NCBI RefSeq assembly: GCF_003086295.3
Contig: NC_092052.1
Location: 77,566,687 to 77,630,686 of the forward strand
Direction: 5' to 3'
Length of the DNA: 64,000 nt
From: Arachis hypogaea
Lineage: Eukaryota; Streptophyta; Magnoliopsida; Fabales; Fabaceae
Each line of letters starts with the position of its first letter. Position 1 is the stretch's first letter. The notes beneath the pieces were generated by a model that was not told the DNA's origin, searched no databases, and saw nothing but the letters and a program-made list of their open reading frames with translations. This document shows positions 53,901 through 64,000 of the stretch, piece after piece. A program made the translations under genes and the position numbers.

Positions 53901-55760
53901 CTAGTTCTCAAACGATGCCAAGAGACAAACCTGGTTTTAAATTGGGAAAAATGCCACTTCATGGTGACTGAAGGGATTGTTCTTGGGCATCGGATTTTGA
54001 ACAAGGAAATAGAAGTGGATCAAGCTAAGGTGGAGGTCATTGAGTGATTACCACCACCCACTAATGACAAAGGAATCGGAAGTTTTCTGGGACATGCAAG
54101 ATTCTACAGGAGGTTTATAAAGGATTTTTCCAAAATCGCAAAACCCTTGTGCAACTTACTAGCTACTGACACTCCATTTGTCTTTGACCAAGAGTGTCTG
54201 CAAGCCTTTGAGACTCTGAAAGCTAAGCTTATCACTGCGCTTGTCATCTCTGCACCTAACTAGGACCTACTATTCGAACTGATGTGTGATGCCAGTGAGC
54301 ATGCCATTGGCGCAGTTCTGGGGCAGAGACATGACAAGCTTCTGCATGTCCTTTATTATGCCAGTCGTGTCCTAAATGATGCGCAAAAGAAATACACTAC
54401 CATAGAGAAGGAATTACTTGTAGTGGTTTATGCCATTGACAAGTTCAGATCCTATCTAATAGGATCTAAGGTCATCATCTACACTGACCATGTTGCTCTC
54501 AAATATCTACTCACCATGCAGGATTCTAAGCACAGGCTGATAAGATGGGTATTACTCCTACAAGAGTTTGATATAGAAATCAAAGACAGAAAATGTTAGA
54601 AAATCAAGTGGCTGACCACTTATCTCGGATTGAATCAGTAGAAGGGACATCTCCTCCTTCTACCGAAGTGTCTGAAACCTTCCCAGATGAGCAACCCTTT
54701 GCCATCCGGACGACACCTTAGTTTGCAAATATTGCAAATTACAATGCTATAAAATTTATCCCCAAGGGATATAGTAGACAGCAAGCCCAAAAGCTCATTC
54801 ATAACGCTAGATACTACTTGTGGGATGAACCATATCTCTTCAAGACATGCTCAGATAGGATAATCTGCCGCTGTGTGCCTGAAGAAAAGGCACATAAAAT
54901 CCTACGGTGCCATGGCTCTGATTATGGAGGACACTTTGGAGGAGAGCGAACAGCCACTAAAGTCCTCCAAAGTGGTTTCTACTAGCCCACACTCTTTAAG
55001 AATTTCTGAGAGTTTGTTCATCGATGTGACAGTTGCCAAAGGGATGGCAATCTCCCTCATGGTCAAGACATGCCTCCGTAAGGAATCCTAGAGATTGAGC
55101 TATTTAATGTATGGGGTATAGACTTCATGGGTCCTTTCTCACCTTCATACTCAAACACCTATATCTTTGTGGCAGTAGATTATGTGTCTAAATGAGTTAA
55201 GGCAGTCGCATCACCCATGAATGACACTTGAGTAGTAATGAAGTTCCTTTAGAAGAACATCTTCAGTAGATTTGGTGTCCCTCGGACACTGATCAGTGAT
55301 GGAGGAACTCATTTCTGCAGCAAATAGCTTGACTCTATGTAGAACCGATATGGAGTTCGCCATAAAGTGGCCACCCCATATCATCCACAGAAAAATGGGC
55401 AAGCTGAAGTCTCAAATAGAGAACTAAAGAGAATCCTAGAAAGAATGGTGAATACCTCAAGAAAGGATTGGGCAAAAAATCTTGATGATACTCTCTGGGC
55501 AAACAGAATAGCTTTTAAGACCCCTATAGGAACATCACCATATCAATTGGTGTATGGGAAGGCGTGCCACCTACTAGTGGAGCTGGAACACAAGGCCTAT
55601 TGGGCAACCAAACTCCTAAACCTTGATGCAAAGGTAGCAGGAGAGAAACAGTTTCTCCAGCTAAATGAATTGGACGAATTCTGACTTGCTGCATTTGAAA
55701 ATGAAAAGATTTATAAAGAAAGGGCCAAAAAGTGGCAAGATAGAAAGATTTCTTCCAGAG
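50980..55760 (+). pseudogene. E9: gag-pol, heavily broken
   Basis: Same order as E4. Gag begins where E4 has ATG, but here ACG (50980). Gag motifs near 51350-51560, protease CDLGASIN near 52570 and ILGRPFLAS near 52800, reverse transcriptase FMDDFSVFG near 53845, RNase [14 protein letters not shown] near 54285 and integrase core near 55110-55420. Early stops include TAG 51136, TAG about 51283 and TAG about 51376. The frame changes between 52230 and 52302, near 54590 (one base missing) and between 55100 and 55367. Many stops lie where E4 has CAG, CAA or TGG. Useful mainly as a comparison to E4. Confidence 0.88.
52007..52152 (+). repeat. E9 gag linker: five palindromes
   Basis: TTGGCGTTCAATGCCAAG-like copies near 52007, 52040, 52072, 52105 and 52136, about 32 bp apart. 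They match the E4 gag cluster in place but show different substitutions. Confidence 0.8.
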
Positions 55761-56213
55761 TGTAATGGCCTAGCCTTTAGCCTCAAAGAAACGACGTTTT
55801 TTCGGGATCAAGGGAATTTTTATGGGATTTTTAGGAATTTTAGTGCATATAACCACCTCCACTGCACAGGTGCTATGTCATCAAGCTGCTAGGTCAGCAG
55901 CTTGACTGCACCAGACACCTCTCTTAATCTAAGCAGGCACGTCGCGAAAAGTTGCGTTTTTGAACCACTTCGGGTCAGAATTTCAAAATTCTGATTTTCG
56001 TGGTTAGTCTCATTGCGGCGAGCCGGTCTCGAATTTCGAGAGAAAATTATATTAATATAATATTCATATATTATTATTTTATTCAGAATATTATATTATT
56101 ATTTCATCTACTGTGATTAATGTTGATCTATGTTTAGTAATATAAAAACTGAGCTAGAAATCTACCGGTAATGGATAATACCAGCATTCTTAGATGAACT
56201 TAGCATTGCTAAT
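55761..56213 (+). mobile_element. E10: LTR fragment of an unidentified element
   Basis: Begins TGTAATGGCCTAGCC exactly where E9 integrase is interrupted, with candidate target CAGAG at 55756-55760. The other end is cut by the E11 LTR. Ends in an AT-rich stretch. No ORF. Called an LTR because of its TG start and position only. Confidence 0.5.
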
Positions 56214-57876
56214 TGGTGCACGAAATTATGATCATCAATGGCGCCAACAACTTGGTACGCACAATTGTAATCTCAACTCTTTGTCACAACTCCACACAAC
56301 TAACCAGCAAGTGTACTGGGTCGTCCAAGTAATAAACATTACGTGAGTAAGGGTCGATCCCACGGAGATTGTCAGCTTGAAGCAAGCTATGGTCATCTTG
56401 TAAATCTCAGTCAGGCGGATTTAAATGGTTATGGAGAATTGATAATTAAAAGATGAATAAAATATAAAATAAGATAGAGATACTTATGTAATTCATTGGT
56501 GAAAATTTCAGATAAGCGTACGAAGATGCTTTGTTCCTCCTGAACTTTTGCTTTCCCATTGTCTTCATCCAATCATTCATACTCCTTTCCATGGCAAGCT
56601 ATATGTTGGGTTTCACCGTTGTCAATGGCTACCTCCCGTCCTCTCAGTGAAAATGGTCCAACTACGCTGTCACCGCACGGCTAATCATCTTCTGGTTCTC
56701 GATCATGTCAGAATTGGATCCATTGATCCTTTTGTGTCTGTCACTACGCCCAACACTCGCGAGTTTGAAGCTCGTCACAGTCATCCCTTCCCAGATCCTA
56801 CTCGGAATACCATAGATAAGGTTTAGACTTTCCGGATCTCATGAATGGCTGCCAATAATTCTAGCCTATACCACGAAGGTTCTAATCTTAGATTAGAAAC
56901 CCAAGACAGTATACTCCAACTGTCGTCCAATGACTACGTTGAACATCATGTAGATCGCTTTGTGGTTGTCAAGCACGCGACCTTGGTTAAGCGAGTAACG
57001 AAGATTGGGTGATTGTCACGGGTCACCCCTTCATTCTGACTTAACTGAATTAAGTACGAGAGTATATCTTGGAGAAGAAGTAGGCGTGAATTGAATAGAA
57101 AACAGTAGTAATTGCATTAATTCATGAAGAACAGCAGAGCTCCACACCTTAATCTATGGTGTGTAGAAACTCCACCATTGAAAATACATAAGTGAAAATA
57201 GTGTTCATTAGCTTCGGCCCCAGAGGGGGAACCAGAATAACCAAGACAAGATAGTATATGAAAAGTATAATAGCAAAAAGTCCTATTTATAGAAAACTAG
57301 TAGCCTAGGGTTTACAGAAAAGAGTAATTAATGCAGAAATCTATTTTCGGGCCCACTTGGTATGTGCTTGACTAAGCATTGAAGCTTTTACATGTAGAGG
57401 CTTCTCTTGGAGTTAAACGCCAGCTTTTGTGCCAGTTTGGGCATTTAACTCCAGCTTTTATGCCAAAACGCCAGAATTTTTATGCTGACTTGGAACGCCA
57501 GTTTGGGCCATCAAATCTCGGGCAAAGTGTGAACTATTATATATTGCTGGAAAGCCCAAGATGTCTACTTTCCAACGCAATTGAGAGCGTGCCAATTGGG
57601 CTTCTGTAGATCCAGAAAATCCACTTTGACTGCAGGGAGGTCAAAATCCAACAGCATCTGCAGTTCTTTTTCAGCCTCTGAATCAGATTTTTGCTCAGGT
57701 CCCTCAATTTCAGCCAGAAAATACCTGAAATCACAGGAAAACACAAAAAATCATAGTAAAGTATAGAAATGTGATTTTTATTTAAAAACTTATAAAAATA
57801 TAATAAAAACTAACTAAAATATACTAAAAACTACCTAAAAACAATGCCAAAAAGCGTATAAATTATCCGCTCATCA
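56214..57876 (-). repeat. E11: 3' LTR (1663 bp)
   Basis: Minus-strand TGATGAGCGGATAAT to TTTCGTGCACCA. Closest to the E1 LTR. TATA box TATAAATA on the minus strand at 57291-57284. A palindrome cluster, partly decayed, lies at 57406-57505. The terminus includes a fossil LTR-end and primer-site-like segment (56262-56236). Candidate target CTAAT at 56209-56213. Confidence 0.87.
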
Positions 57877-57913
57877 CAACACCAAACTTAAATTATTGCT
57901 TGTCCCCAAGCAA
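57877..57913 (-). promoter_or_regulatory. E11: pre-LTR hairpin and AAGTTTGGTGTTG motif
   Basis: Minus strand TTGCTTGGGGACAAGCAA, then TAATTTAAGTTTGGTGTTG. Perfect 7-bp stem. Confidence 0.62.
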
Positions 57914-59017
57914 CTGAAAATCAAATAGGATAAAAAGAAGAGAATATACAATGAATTCCAAAAACATCTATAAAGATCAATCTTAATTAGATGAGCGGGG
58001 CTATTAGCTTTTTGCTTCTGAACAGTTTTGGCATCTCAATTTATCCTTTGAAGTTTAGAATGATTGGCATCTATAGGAACTCAGAATTTAGATAGTGTTA
58101 TTGATTCTCCTAGTTCAGTATGTTGATTCTTGAACACAGTTACTTTATGAGTCTTGGCCGTGACCCTAAGCATTTTGTTTTCCAGTATTACCACCGGATA
58201 CATAAATGCCACAGACACATAACTAGGTGAACCTTTTCAGATTGTGACTCAGCTTTGCTAGAGTCCCCAATTAGAGGTGTCCCTCTTAAGCACACTCTTT
58301 TTGCTTTGGACCACGACTTTAACTGCTCAGTCTCAAGCTTTTCACTTGACACCTTCACGCCACAAGCACATGGTTAGGGACAGCTTGGTTTAGCCGCTTA
58401 GGCCAGGATTTTATTCCTATGGGCCCTCCCATCCACTGATGCTCAAAGCCTTGGATCCTTTTTATTTTACCCTTGCCTTTTGCTTTAAAGGGCTATTGGC
58501 TTTTTCTGCTTGCTTTTTCTTTCTCTTTTTTTCTCTTTTTTTTTTATTTTTTTATTTTTCGCCTCTTCTTTTTTTTCGCATATATTTTTTCTGCAAGCTT
58601 TTCACTGCTTTTTCTTGCTTCAAGAATCAAATTTTATGATTTTTCAGATTATCAATAACATTTTTCCTTTTTCATCATTCTTTCAAGAGCCAACAATTGT
58701 AGCATTCATGAACAACAAATTCAAAAATATGTACTGTTCAAGAATTCATTCAGAAAAACAAAAAGTATTGCCACCACATCAAAATAATTAATCTGTTTTA
58801 AAATTCGAAATTCATGTACTTCTTTTTCATTTTGCAATTAAAAACACTTTTTATTTAAGAAAGGTGATGGATTCATAGGACATTCATAGCTTTAAGGCAT
58901 AGACACTTAGACATTAGTGATCATGTAATAAGACACAAACATAAATAAAACATAAAGCCTAATTTTCGAAAAAAAAATAGAAAAATAAGAACAAGGAAAT
59001 TAAAGAACGGGTCCACC
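57914..59017 (-). other. E11: conserved 3' untranslated region
   Basis: Reverse-oriented homologue of E1 108-1220 and E4 18706-19832. T-rich on the plus strand near 58500-58620. No gene. Confidence 0.78.
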
Positions 59018-60169
59018 TTAGTGATGGCGGCTTGTTCTTCCTCTTGAAGATCTTATGGAGTGCTTGAGCTCCTCAATGTCTCTTCCTTGCCTTTGTTGCT
59101 CCTCCCTCATGACTCTTTGGTCTTCTCTAATTTCATGGAGGAGGATAGAATGCTCTTGGTGCTCCACCCTTAGTTGTCCCATATTGGAACTTAATTCTCC
59201 TAGGGAGGTGTTGATTTGCTCCTAATAGTTTTGTGGAGGAAAATGCATCCCTTAAGGCATCACAGGGATTTCATGATGAGGAATTTCCTCATGCTCTTGT
59301 CCATGAGTGGGATCTCTTGTTTGCTCCATCCTTTTCTTAGTGATGGGCTTGTCCACATCAATGAGGATGTTTTCCTCTATGTCAATTCCAACTGAATTGC
59401 AGAGGTGACAAATGAGATGAGGGAAGGCTAACCTTGCCAAAGTAGAGGACTTGTCCGCCACCTTGTAGAGTTCTAGGGATATAACCTCATGAACTTCTAC
59501 TTCCTCTCTAATCATGATACTATGGATCATGATAGCCCGGTATATAGTAACTTCAGACCGGTTACTAGTAGGAATGATTAAGCGTTGGATGAACTCCAAC
59601 CATCCCCTAGCCACGGGCTTGAGGTCATGCCTTCTTAGTTGAACCGGCTTCCCTCTTGAATCTCTCTTCTATTGAGCGCCCTCTTCACAAATGTCTATGA
59701 GGACTTGGTCCAACCTTTAATCAAAGTTGACCCTTCTACTGTAGGGGCGTGCATCTCCTTGCATCATGGGCAAGTTGAATGCCAACCTTACATTTTTCGG
59801 ACTAAAATCTAAGCATTTCCCCCGGACCATTGTAAGCCAATTCTTTGGGTCCGGGTTCACAATTTGATCATGGTTCTTGGTGATCCATGCATTGACATAA
59901 AACTCTTGAACCATTAAGATTCTGACTTGTTGAATGGGGTTGGTGAGAACTTCCCAACATCTTCTTCAAATCTCATGTCGGATCTCCAGATATTCACCCT
60001 TTTTGAGCTTGAAAGGGACCTCAAGGACCACCTTCTTCTTGGCCACAACTTCATAGAAGTGGTCTTGATGGACCTCTGAGATGAATCTCTCCATCTCCCA
60101 TGACTCAGAGACAGAAGCTTTTGCCTTCCCTTTCCTCTTTCTAGAGGTTTCTCCGGCCTTAGGTGCCAT
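59018..60169 (-). pseudogene. E11: envelope-position ORF (putative plant transposon protein type) with five stops
   Basis: A single minus-strand frame of 384 codons from ATG 60169 (MAPKAGETSRKRKGK) to TAA 59018, without frameshift but with five premature stops: near 59968 (TGA), 59719 (TAA), 59680 (TAG), 59254 (TAA) and 59228 (TAG). The N-terminus is basic (RKRKGKAK), possibly a nuclear signal. The conserved core has VARGWLEFI, IPTSNRSEVTI and an IMIHSIM block, like E4. The C-terminal third is E/Q-rich coiled coil ending in the same tail as E1. Confidence 0.75.
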
Positions 60170-60700
60170 AAATGGTTATGGAAAAACAAAAAGCTTTAGC
60201 TTGTACCACACCAAACTTAGAAGGTTTTCTCGTTCTCGAGGAAAAGAAGAAAGAAAAGAGTAGAAAAAGAAAATAGAGGAGATGGAGGAGGTTTAGTGGT
60301 TCGGCCAAGGGGGAGAAGTAGTGTGTATGATGTGTAAAAATGAATAAGTGAAGATGGGTTTATCTAGGAATGTAGAGAGGGGTAGGGTTCGGCCATGTAT
60401 GGGTGGGTTTGGGAGGAAAAGTGGTTTGAATTTGTATGGTGAGGTAGGGGGTTTTATGATGGATAGATGTGGATTGGTGAAGAAATTATGGAGAAGAGGG
60501 TAGGATTTGATAGGTGCGGGGTTTTTGGGCAAAAGGTATTGTGGTGGTTGGTGAAGGATATTTGGGGAAGGGTTTTATGGGGAGGCGTGAAGAAGAGAGA
60601 GAGATGAGGTAGGTGGGGATCCTGTGGGGTCCACAGATCCTGAGGTGTCAAGGATTTCTCATTCCTGCACCATGTGGCATGTAAACACCCCTTTGATTGC
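60170..60700 (-). other. E11: leader of the envelope-position ORF
   Basis: Contains TCTAAGTTTGGTGTGG on the minus strand (about 60224-60208), preceded by a CTCG-type hairpin (about 60225-60244). Otherwise non-coding, pyrimidine-rich on the minus strand. Proline-rich antisense or overlapping ORFs are not supported. Confidence 0.65.
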
Positions 60701-60705
60701 CAATC

Positions 60706-60910
60706 CTGGCGTTAAACGCCAGGTTACTGCCTATTTCTGGCGTTTAACGCCAGCTTTTCTCCCCTTTCTGGCGTTTAAATGCCAGCTCTGTGCCCATTTC
60801 TGGCCTTAAACGCCATCTCTGTGCCCCTTTCTGGCGTTAAACGCCAGCTCTGTACCCCCTTTCTAGCGTTAAACGCCCAGAATGGTGCCAGACTAGGAGT
60901 TTAACGCCCA
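60706..60910 (-). repeat. E11: post-pol palindrome cluster
   Basis: Seven copies start (plus coordinates) near 60706, 60737, 60768, 60800, 60831, 60863 and 60894: steps of 31 or 32 bp. Several are perfect, such as CTGGCGTTTAACGCCAG. The E12 LTR follows at 60921. Confidence 0.9.
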
Positions 60911-60920
60911 TTCTGCTACT

Positions 60921-62460
60921 TGGTGCACGAAAATTACTTCACAATGTAATTCCGCACAACTAACCAGCAAGTGCACTGGGTCGTCTAAGTAATACCTTAC
61001 GTGAGTAAGGGTCGATCCCATGGAGATTGTTGGCTTGAAGCAATCTATGGTTATCTTGTAACTCTTAGTCAGGAAAACAATAAAATAATTCACTTATCAA
61101 AATTGATTGCAAGGAATAAAAGGGCAGAACACAAATTATACTTGTATGCAATGATGGAGAATATGTTGGAGTTTTGGAGATGCTTTGTCTTCTGAAATTC
61201 TGCTTTCTTCTGTTTTCTGATTCACGCACGCACGTCCTCCTATGGCAAGGTGTGTGTAGGTGGATCGCCGTTGTCAATGGCTACCATCCATCCTTCCAGT
61301 GAAAAGGGTCCAAATGCGCTGTCACCGCACGGCTAATCATCTGCAGGTTCTCAATCGTACCAGAATAGGATTTACTATCCTTTTCCGTCTGTCACTACGC
61401 CCAGCACTCGCGAGTTTGAAGTTCGTCACAGCCATCCAATCCCAGAATCCTACTCGGAATACCACAGACAAGGTTTAGACTTTCCGGATTCTCATGAATG
61501 CCGCCATCAATCTAGCTTATACCACGGAGATTCTGATTAGGGAATCTAAGAGATATTCATTCAATCTGATGTAGAACGGAGGTAATTGTCAGACACACGT
61601 TCATGGATTGAGGAAGGTGATGAGTGTCACAGATCATCACCTTCTCCACAATTAGGCGCGAATGGATATCTTAGATAGGAACACGCATGTTTGAATGGAA
61701 AACAGAAATACTTGCATTAATTCATCGAGACACAGCAGAGCTCCTCACCCCCAACAATGGAGTTTAGAGACTCATGCCGTCAAAGATTACAAAGTTCAGA
61801 TCTAAAATGTCATGAGATCCAAAATGAATCTCTAAAAGTTGTTTAAATGCTAAACTAGTAGCCTAGGTTTACAGAAAATGAGTAAACTATAACAGATAGT
61901 GCAGAAATCCACTTCTGGGGCCCACTTGGTGTGTGCTGGGGCTGAGACTAAAGCTTCTCACGTGCCTGGGGCTGTTTTGGGCATTCAACGCCAGCTTTGT
62001 ATCCTTTTCTGGCGTTGAACTCCAACTTGCAACTTGTTTCTGGCGCTGGACGCCAGAATTGGTCAGAGAGCTGGCATTAAACACCAGTTTACGTCGTCTA
62101 TCCTTGCGAAAAGTATGGACTATTATATATTTCTGGAAAGCCCTGGATGTCTACTTTCCAACGCAATTGGAAGCACGCCATTTGGAGTCCTATAGCTCCA
62201 GAAAATCCATTTTGAGCGCAGGGAGGTCAGAATCCAACAACATCAGCAGTCCTTTTTCAGCCTGAATCAGATTTTTGCTCAGCTCCCTCAATTTCAGCCA
62301 GAAAATACCTGAAATTACAGAAAAACACACAAACTCATAGTAAAGTCCAGAAATGTGGATTTTGCCTAGAAACTAATGAAAATAAACTAAAAACCAACTA
62401 AAACATACTAAAATCTATATGAAATTGACCCCAAAAAGCGTATAAAATATCCGCTCATCA
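60921..62460 (-). repeat. E12: 3' LTR (1540 bp)
   Basis: Minus-strand TGATGAGCGGATATTTT to TTTTCGTGCACCA, most like the E4 LTR. Internal E12 sequence lies on its right, so it is a 3' LTR. It is inserted into the post-pol region of E11; candidate target CTACT at 60916-60920. No fossil primer site at its end. Confidence 0.88.
61978..62087 (-). repeat. E12 LTR: four phased palindromes
   Basis: Copies near 61978, 62009, 62040 and 62071, exactly 31 bp apart: GGGCATTCAACGCCAG, CTGGCGTTGAACTCCA, CTGGCGCTGGACGCCAG and CTGGCATTAAACACCAG. Confidence 0.88.
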
Positions 62461-62497
62461 CAACACCAAACTTGAACTGTTGCTTGTCCTCAAGCAA
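62461..62497 (-). promoter_or_regulatory. E12: pre-LTR hairpin and AAGTTTGGTGTTG motif
   Basis: Minus strand TTGCTTGAGGACAAGCAA, then CAGTTCAAGTTTGGTGTTG to the LTR. Confidence 0.62.
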
Positions 62498-63564
62498 CTA
62501 GACAAATAAAATAGAAGACTAATAAGTCAAGAAGCAATAATATCTCAGAGTTTTTTGAGTGAAGCTCAGATTCTAATTAGATGAGCGGGACTAGTAGCTT
62601 TTTGCTTCCGAACAGTTTTGGCATCTCACTTTATCCATTGAAGCTCAGAGTGATTGGCATCTATAGGAACTTAGAATTCAGATAGTGTTATTGATTCTCC
62701 TATTTCAGTATGATGATTCTTGAACACAGCTACTTTATGAGTCTTGGCCGTGGCCCTAAGCACTTTGTTTTCCAGTATTACCACCGGATACATAAATGCC
62801 ACAGACACATAATTGGGTGAACCCTTTTAGATTGTGACTCAGCTTTGATAAAGTCCCCAATTAGAGGTGTCCAGGGTTCTTAAGCACACTCTTCTTTTTG
62901 CTTTGGACCTTGACTTTAACCGCTCAGTCTCAAGTTTTCACTTGACACCTTCACGCCACAAGCACATGGCTAGGGACAGCTTGGTTTAGCCGCTTAGGCT
63001 AGGATTTTATTCCTTTAGGCCCTCCTATCCACTAATGCTCAAAGCCTTGGGATCCTTTTTATTTGCCCTTGCCTTTTGGTTTTAAGAGCTTTTGGCTTTT
63101 TCTGCTTGCTTTTTCTTTTTTTTTTTTTTGAATGCCTATTTTTTCCTCTTTTTTTTTCTGCAAGCCTTGTTCTTTGCTGCTTTTTCTTGCTTCAAGAATC
63201 ATTTTTATGATTTTTCAGATTATCAATAACATGTCTCATGTTCATCATTCTTTCAAGAGCCAACATATTTAACAGTCTTAAACAACAAATTCAAAAGACA
63301 TATGCACTGTTCAAGCATTCATTCAGACGACAGAAAGCATTGCCACCACATGTTACTAATTAGAATTTTTCTTATTAAAAACTCGAATTTTATTGCCTCT
63401 TATTCAAAAGATCTACTATTTTATTCATGTTTGCTGATGATGAGAAAAATAGACTATAACTTAATTGGAGGTAAAATCAAAATAGACATTAATTACTACT
63501 ATATGACTCCTAAGGTAAACTTCTATAACGACAACTATCACAGAGTTAAAGCAGAAATTGGAAT
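62498..63564 (-). other. E12: conserved 3' untranslated region
   Basis: Reverse-oriented homologue of the E1, E4 and E11 regions. The short plus-strand ORF at 63302-63568 is not conserved and is not called. Confidence 0.75.
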
Positions 63565-64000
63565 TTAACAACCTTTGTTCTGGGAAGTGGATGTTCCTCG
63601 GATCTGTGGGGTGCTTGGTCCTTCAAGAGATAACTTCTGGCGCTTCAATTCCCTCAAGTCACACCCTTGCTCTTCTTGTTCTTTAATCAAATAGCAAAGA
63701 ATTTGACTTTGTTCCTTCTGTTCCTTTATTATTTGTTCCATAGCTTCTTGCATCTTGGTAACTGATGTTTCAAGATACTCCCAATATTCAGATTGAGGGA
63801 TTTCTGGGAGAAATTCCTGTGTTTTCTTCTTGATGGGGTCATCCTGTACTTGTTGTTTTTCCGTTGATGCTTTGGTGATTGGTTTTTCAATTGAGATGTA
63901 CTCAGTTATTCCCATCCTTACTCCAGCGTCCTTGCAGAGTAGAAAAATCAAGCTTGGGTAAGCCAACCTGGCCTCTTTAGAATTTTTATTAGCAATTTTG
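63565..64000 (-). CDS. E12: C-terminal part of envelope-position ORF (putative plant transposon protein type), open to the edge
   Basis: Minus-strand frame open from the window edge (64000) to TAA 63565, about 144 codons with no stop. Sequence matches the E4 ORF closely (AYPSLI-LLCKDAGV, PITK, EFLPEIPQ, then a coiled coil with KMQEAMEQIIKEQKEQ, ending SQNKGC). The beginning lies outside the window, so whether it is intact is unknown; it is the best preserved copy of this ORF here. Role unknown; predicted soluble and helical. Confidence 0.75.
   Translation of the reverse strand, partial: KIANKNSKEARLAYPSLIFLLCKDAGVRMGITEYISIEKPITKASTEKQQVQDDPIKKKTQEFLPEIPQSEYWEYLETSVTKMQEAMEQIIKEQKEQSQILCYLIKEQEEQGCDLRELKRQKLSLEGPSTPQIRGTSTSQNKGC

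Larger units (their letters stand above)
48672..55760 (+). mobile_element. E9: Athila-like element, 5' LTR to integrase, truncated
   Basis: 5' LTR, primer site and gag-pol closely related to E4, but with no palindromes in its LTR. The element ends inside integrase at 55760, where the E10 LTR starts. The preceding sequence is LINE, with candidate target CAACC at 48667-48671. Gag-pol has many stops and at least three frameshifts, so it is older or more damaged than E4. Confidence 0.85.

Noticed and set aside
48672..60920. E9 and E11 as halves of one element
   Set aside because: They lie on opposite strands and have different LTR types.
63302..63568. 88-codon plus-strand ORF in E12
   Set aside because: Lies in the conserved 3' untranslated region and is not open in E1, E4 or E11.
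1..64000. tRNA, rRNA, microRNA or centromeric satellite
   Set aside because: None recognised; the tRNA-like strings are primer binding sites of retrotransposons.

Overview
The window reads as intergenic, transposon-packed DNA of a flowering plant. It is most likely a legume of the peanut genus Arachis: that is inferred from remembered hallmark repeats (the TGGCGTTTAACGCCA and TGTGCGTACGCACA palindromes and LTRs that start TGATGAG), not from any search. I found no host gene, tRNA or rRNA. Nearly every base can be assigned to one nest of retrotransposons built around a 2.1-kb remnant of an L1-type LINE (46601-48671, minus strand).

Left of the LINE the insertions stack inward. E6, a minus-strand Athila-like element (24630-46600), sits in the LINE. 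E5 (22208-24629, minus) sits in E6's 3' LTR. E3 (8849-9167 plus 21416-22207, minus) sits in E5. E2 (2920-8848, plus) abuts E3, and E1 (1-2919, plus) abuts E2. E4 (9168-21415, plus) is a complete Athila-like element that splits E3 with a clean 5-bp duplication, ATGAT. Inside E6 lie a solo LTR, E7 (27216-28801), and E8 (29429-42313), a tandem LTR-internal-LTR-internal-LTR array of a chromovirus-like non-autonomous family. Inside the E2 LTR is T1, a 3.0-kb hAT-type element (4379-7422) with an 8-bp duplication and an interior made almost wholly of facing CT and GA tracts.

Right of the LINE the order is E9 (48672-55760, plus, Athila-like with degraded gag-pol), E10 (55761-56213), E11 (56214-60920, minus) and E12 (60921-64000, minus, runs off the edge).

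The Athila-like elements share one plan: LTR, a tRNA-Asp-type primer site six bases inside it, a T-rich leader, one gag-pol frame, a short hairpin after pol, a palindrome cluster, a leader hairpin, an envelope-position ORF of the plant putative-transposon-protein type, a long conserved 3' untranslated stretch, a TTGCTTG hairpin, and the 3' LTR. E4 keeps the whole gag-pol frame (11389-16455) without a frameshift but with eight premature stops, so it cannot make its own polyprotein.

The most striking pattern is that several distinct LTR families each carry their own short palindrome in many copies, mostly just upstream of a TATA-like box. In the Athila-like family the copies are phased at about 31 bp in LTRs, after pol and inside gag. 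Other notable structures are a fossil primer site buried inside two LTRs, a snap-back inversion in one E8 LTR, a palindromic minisatellite expanded in only one of three sister LTRs, and a hairpin plus AAGTTTGGTGT motif shared across families.
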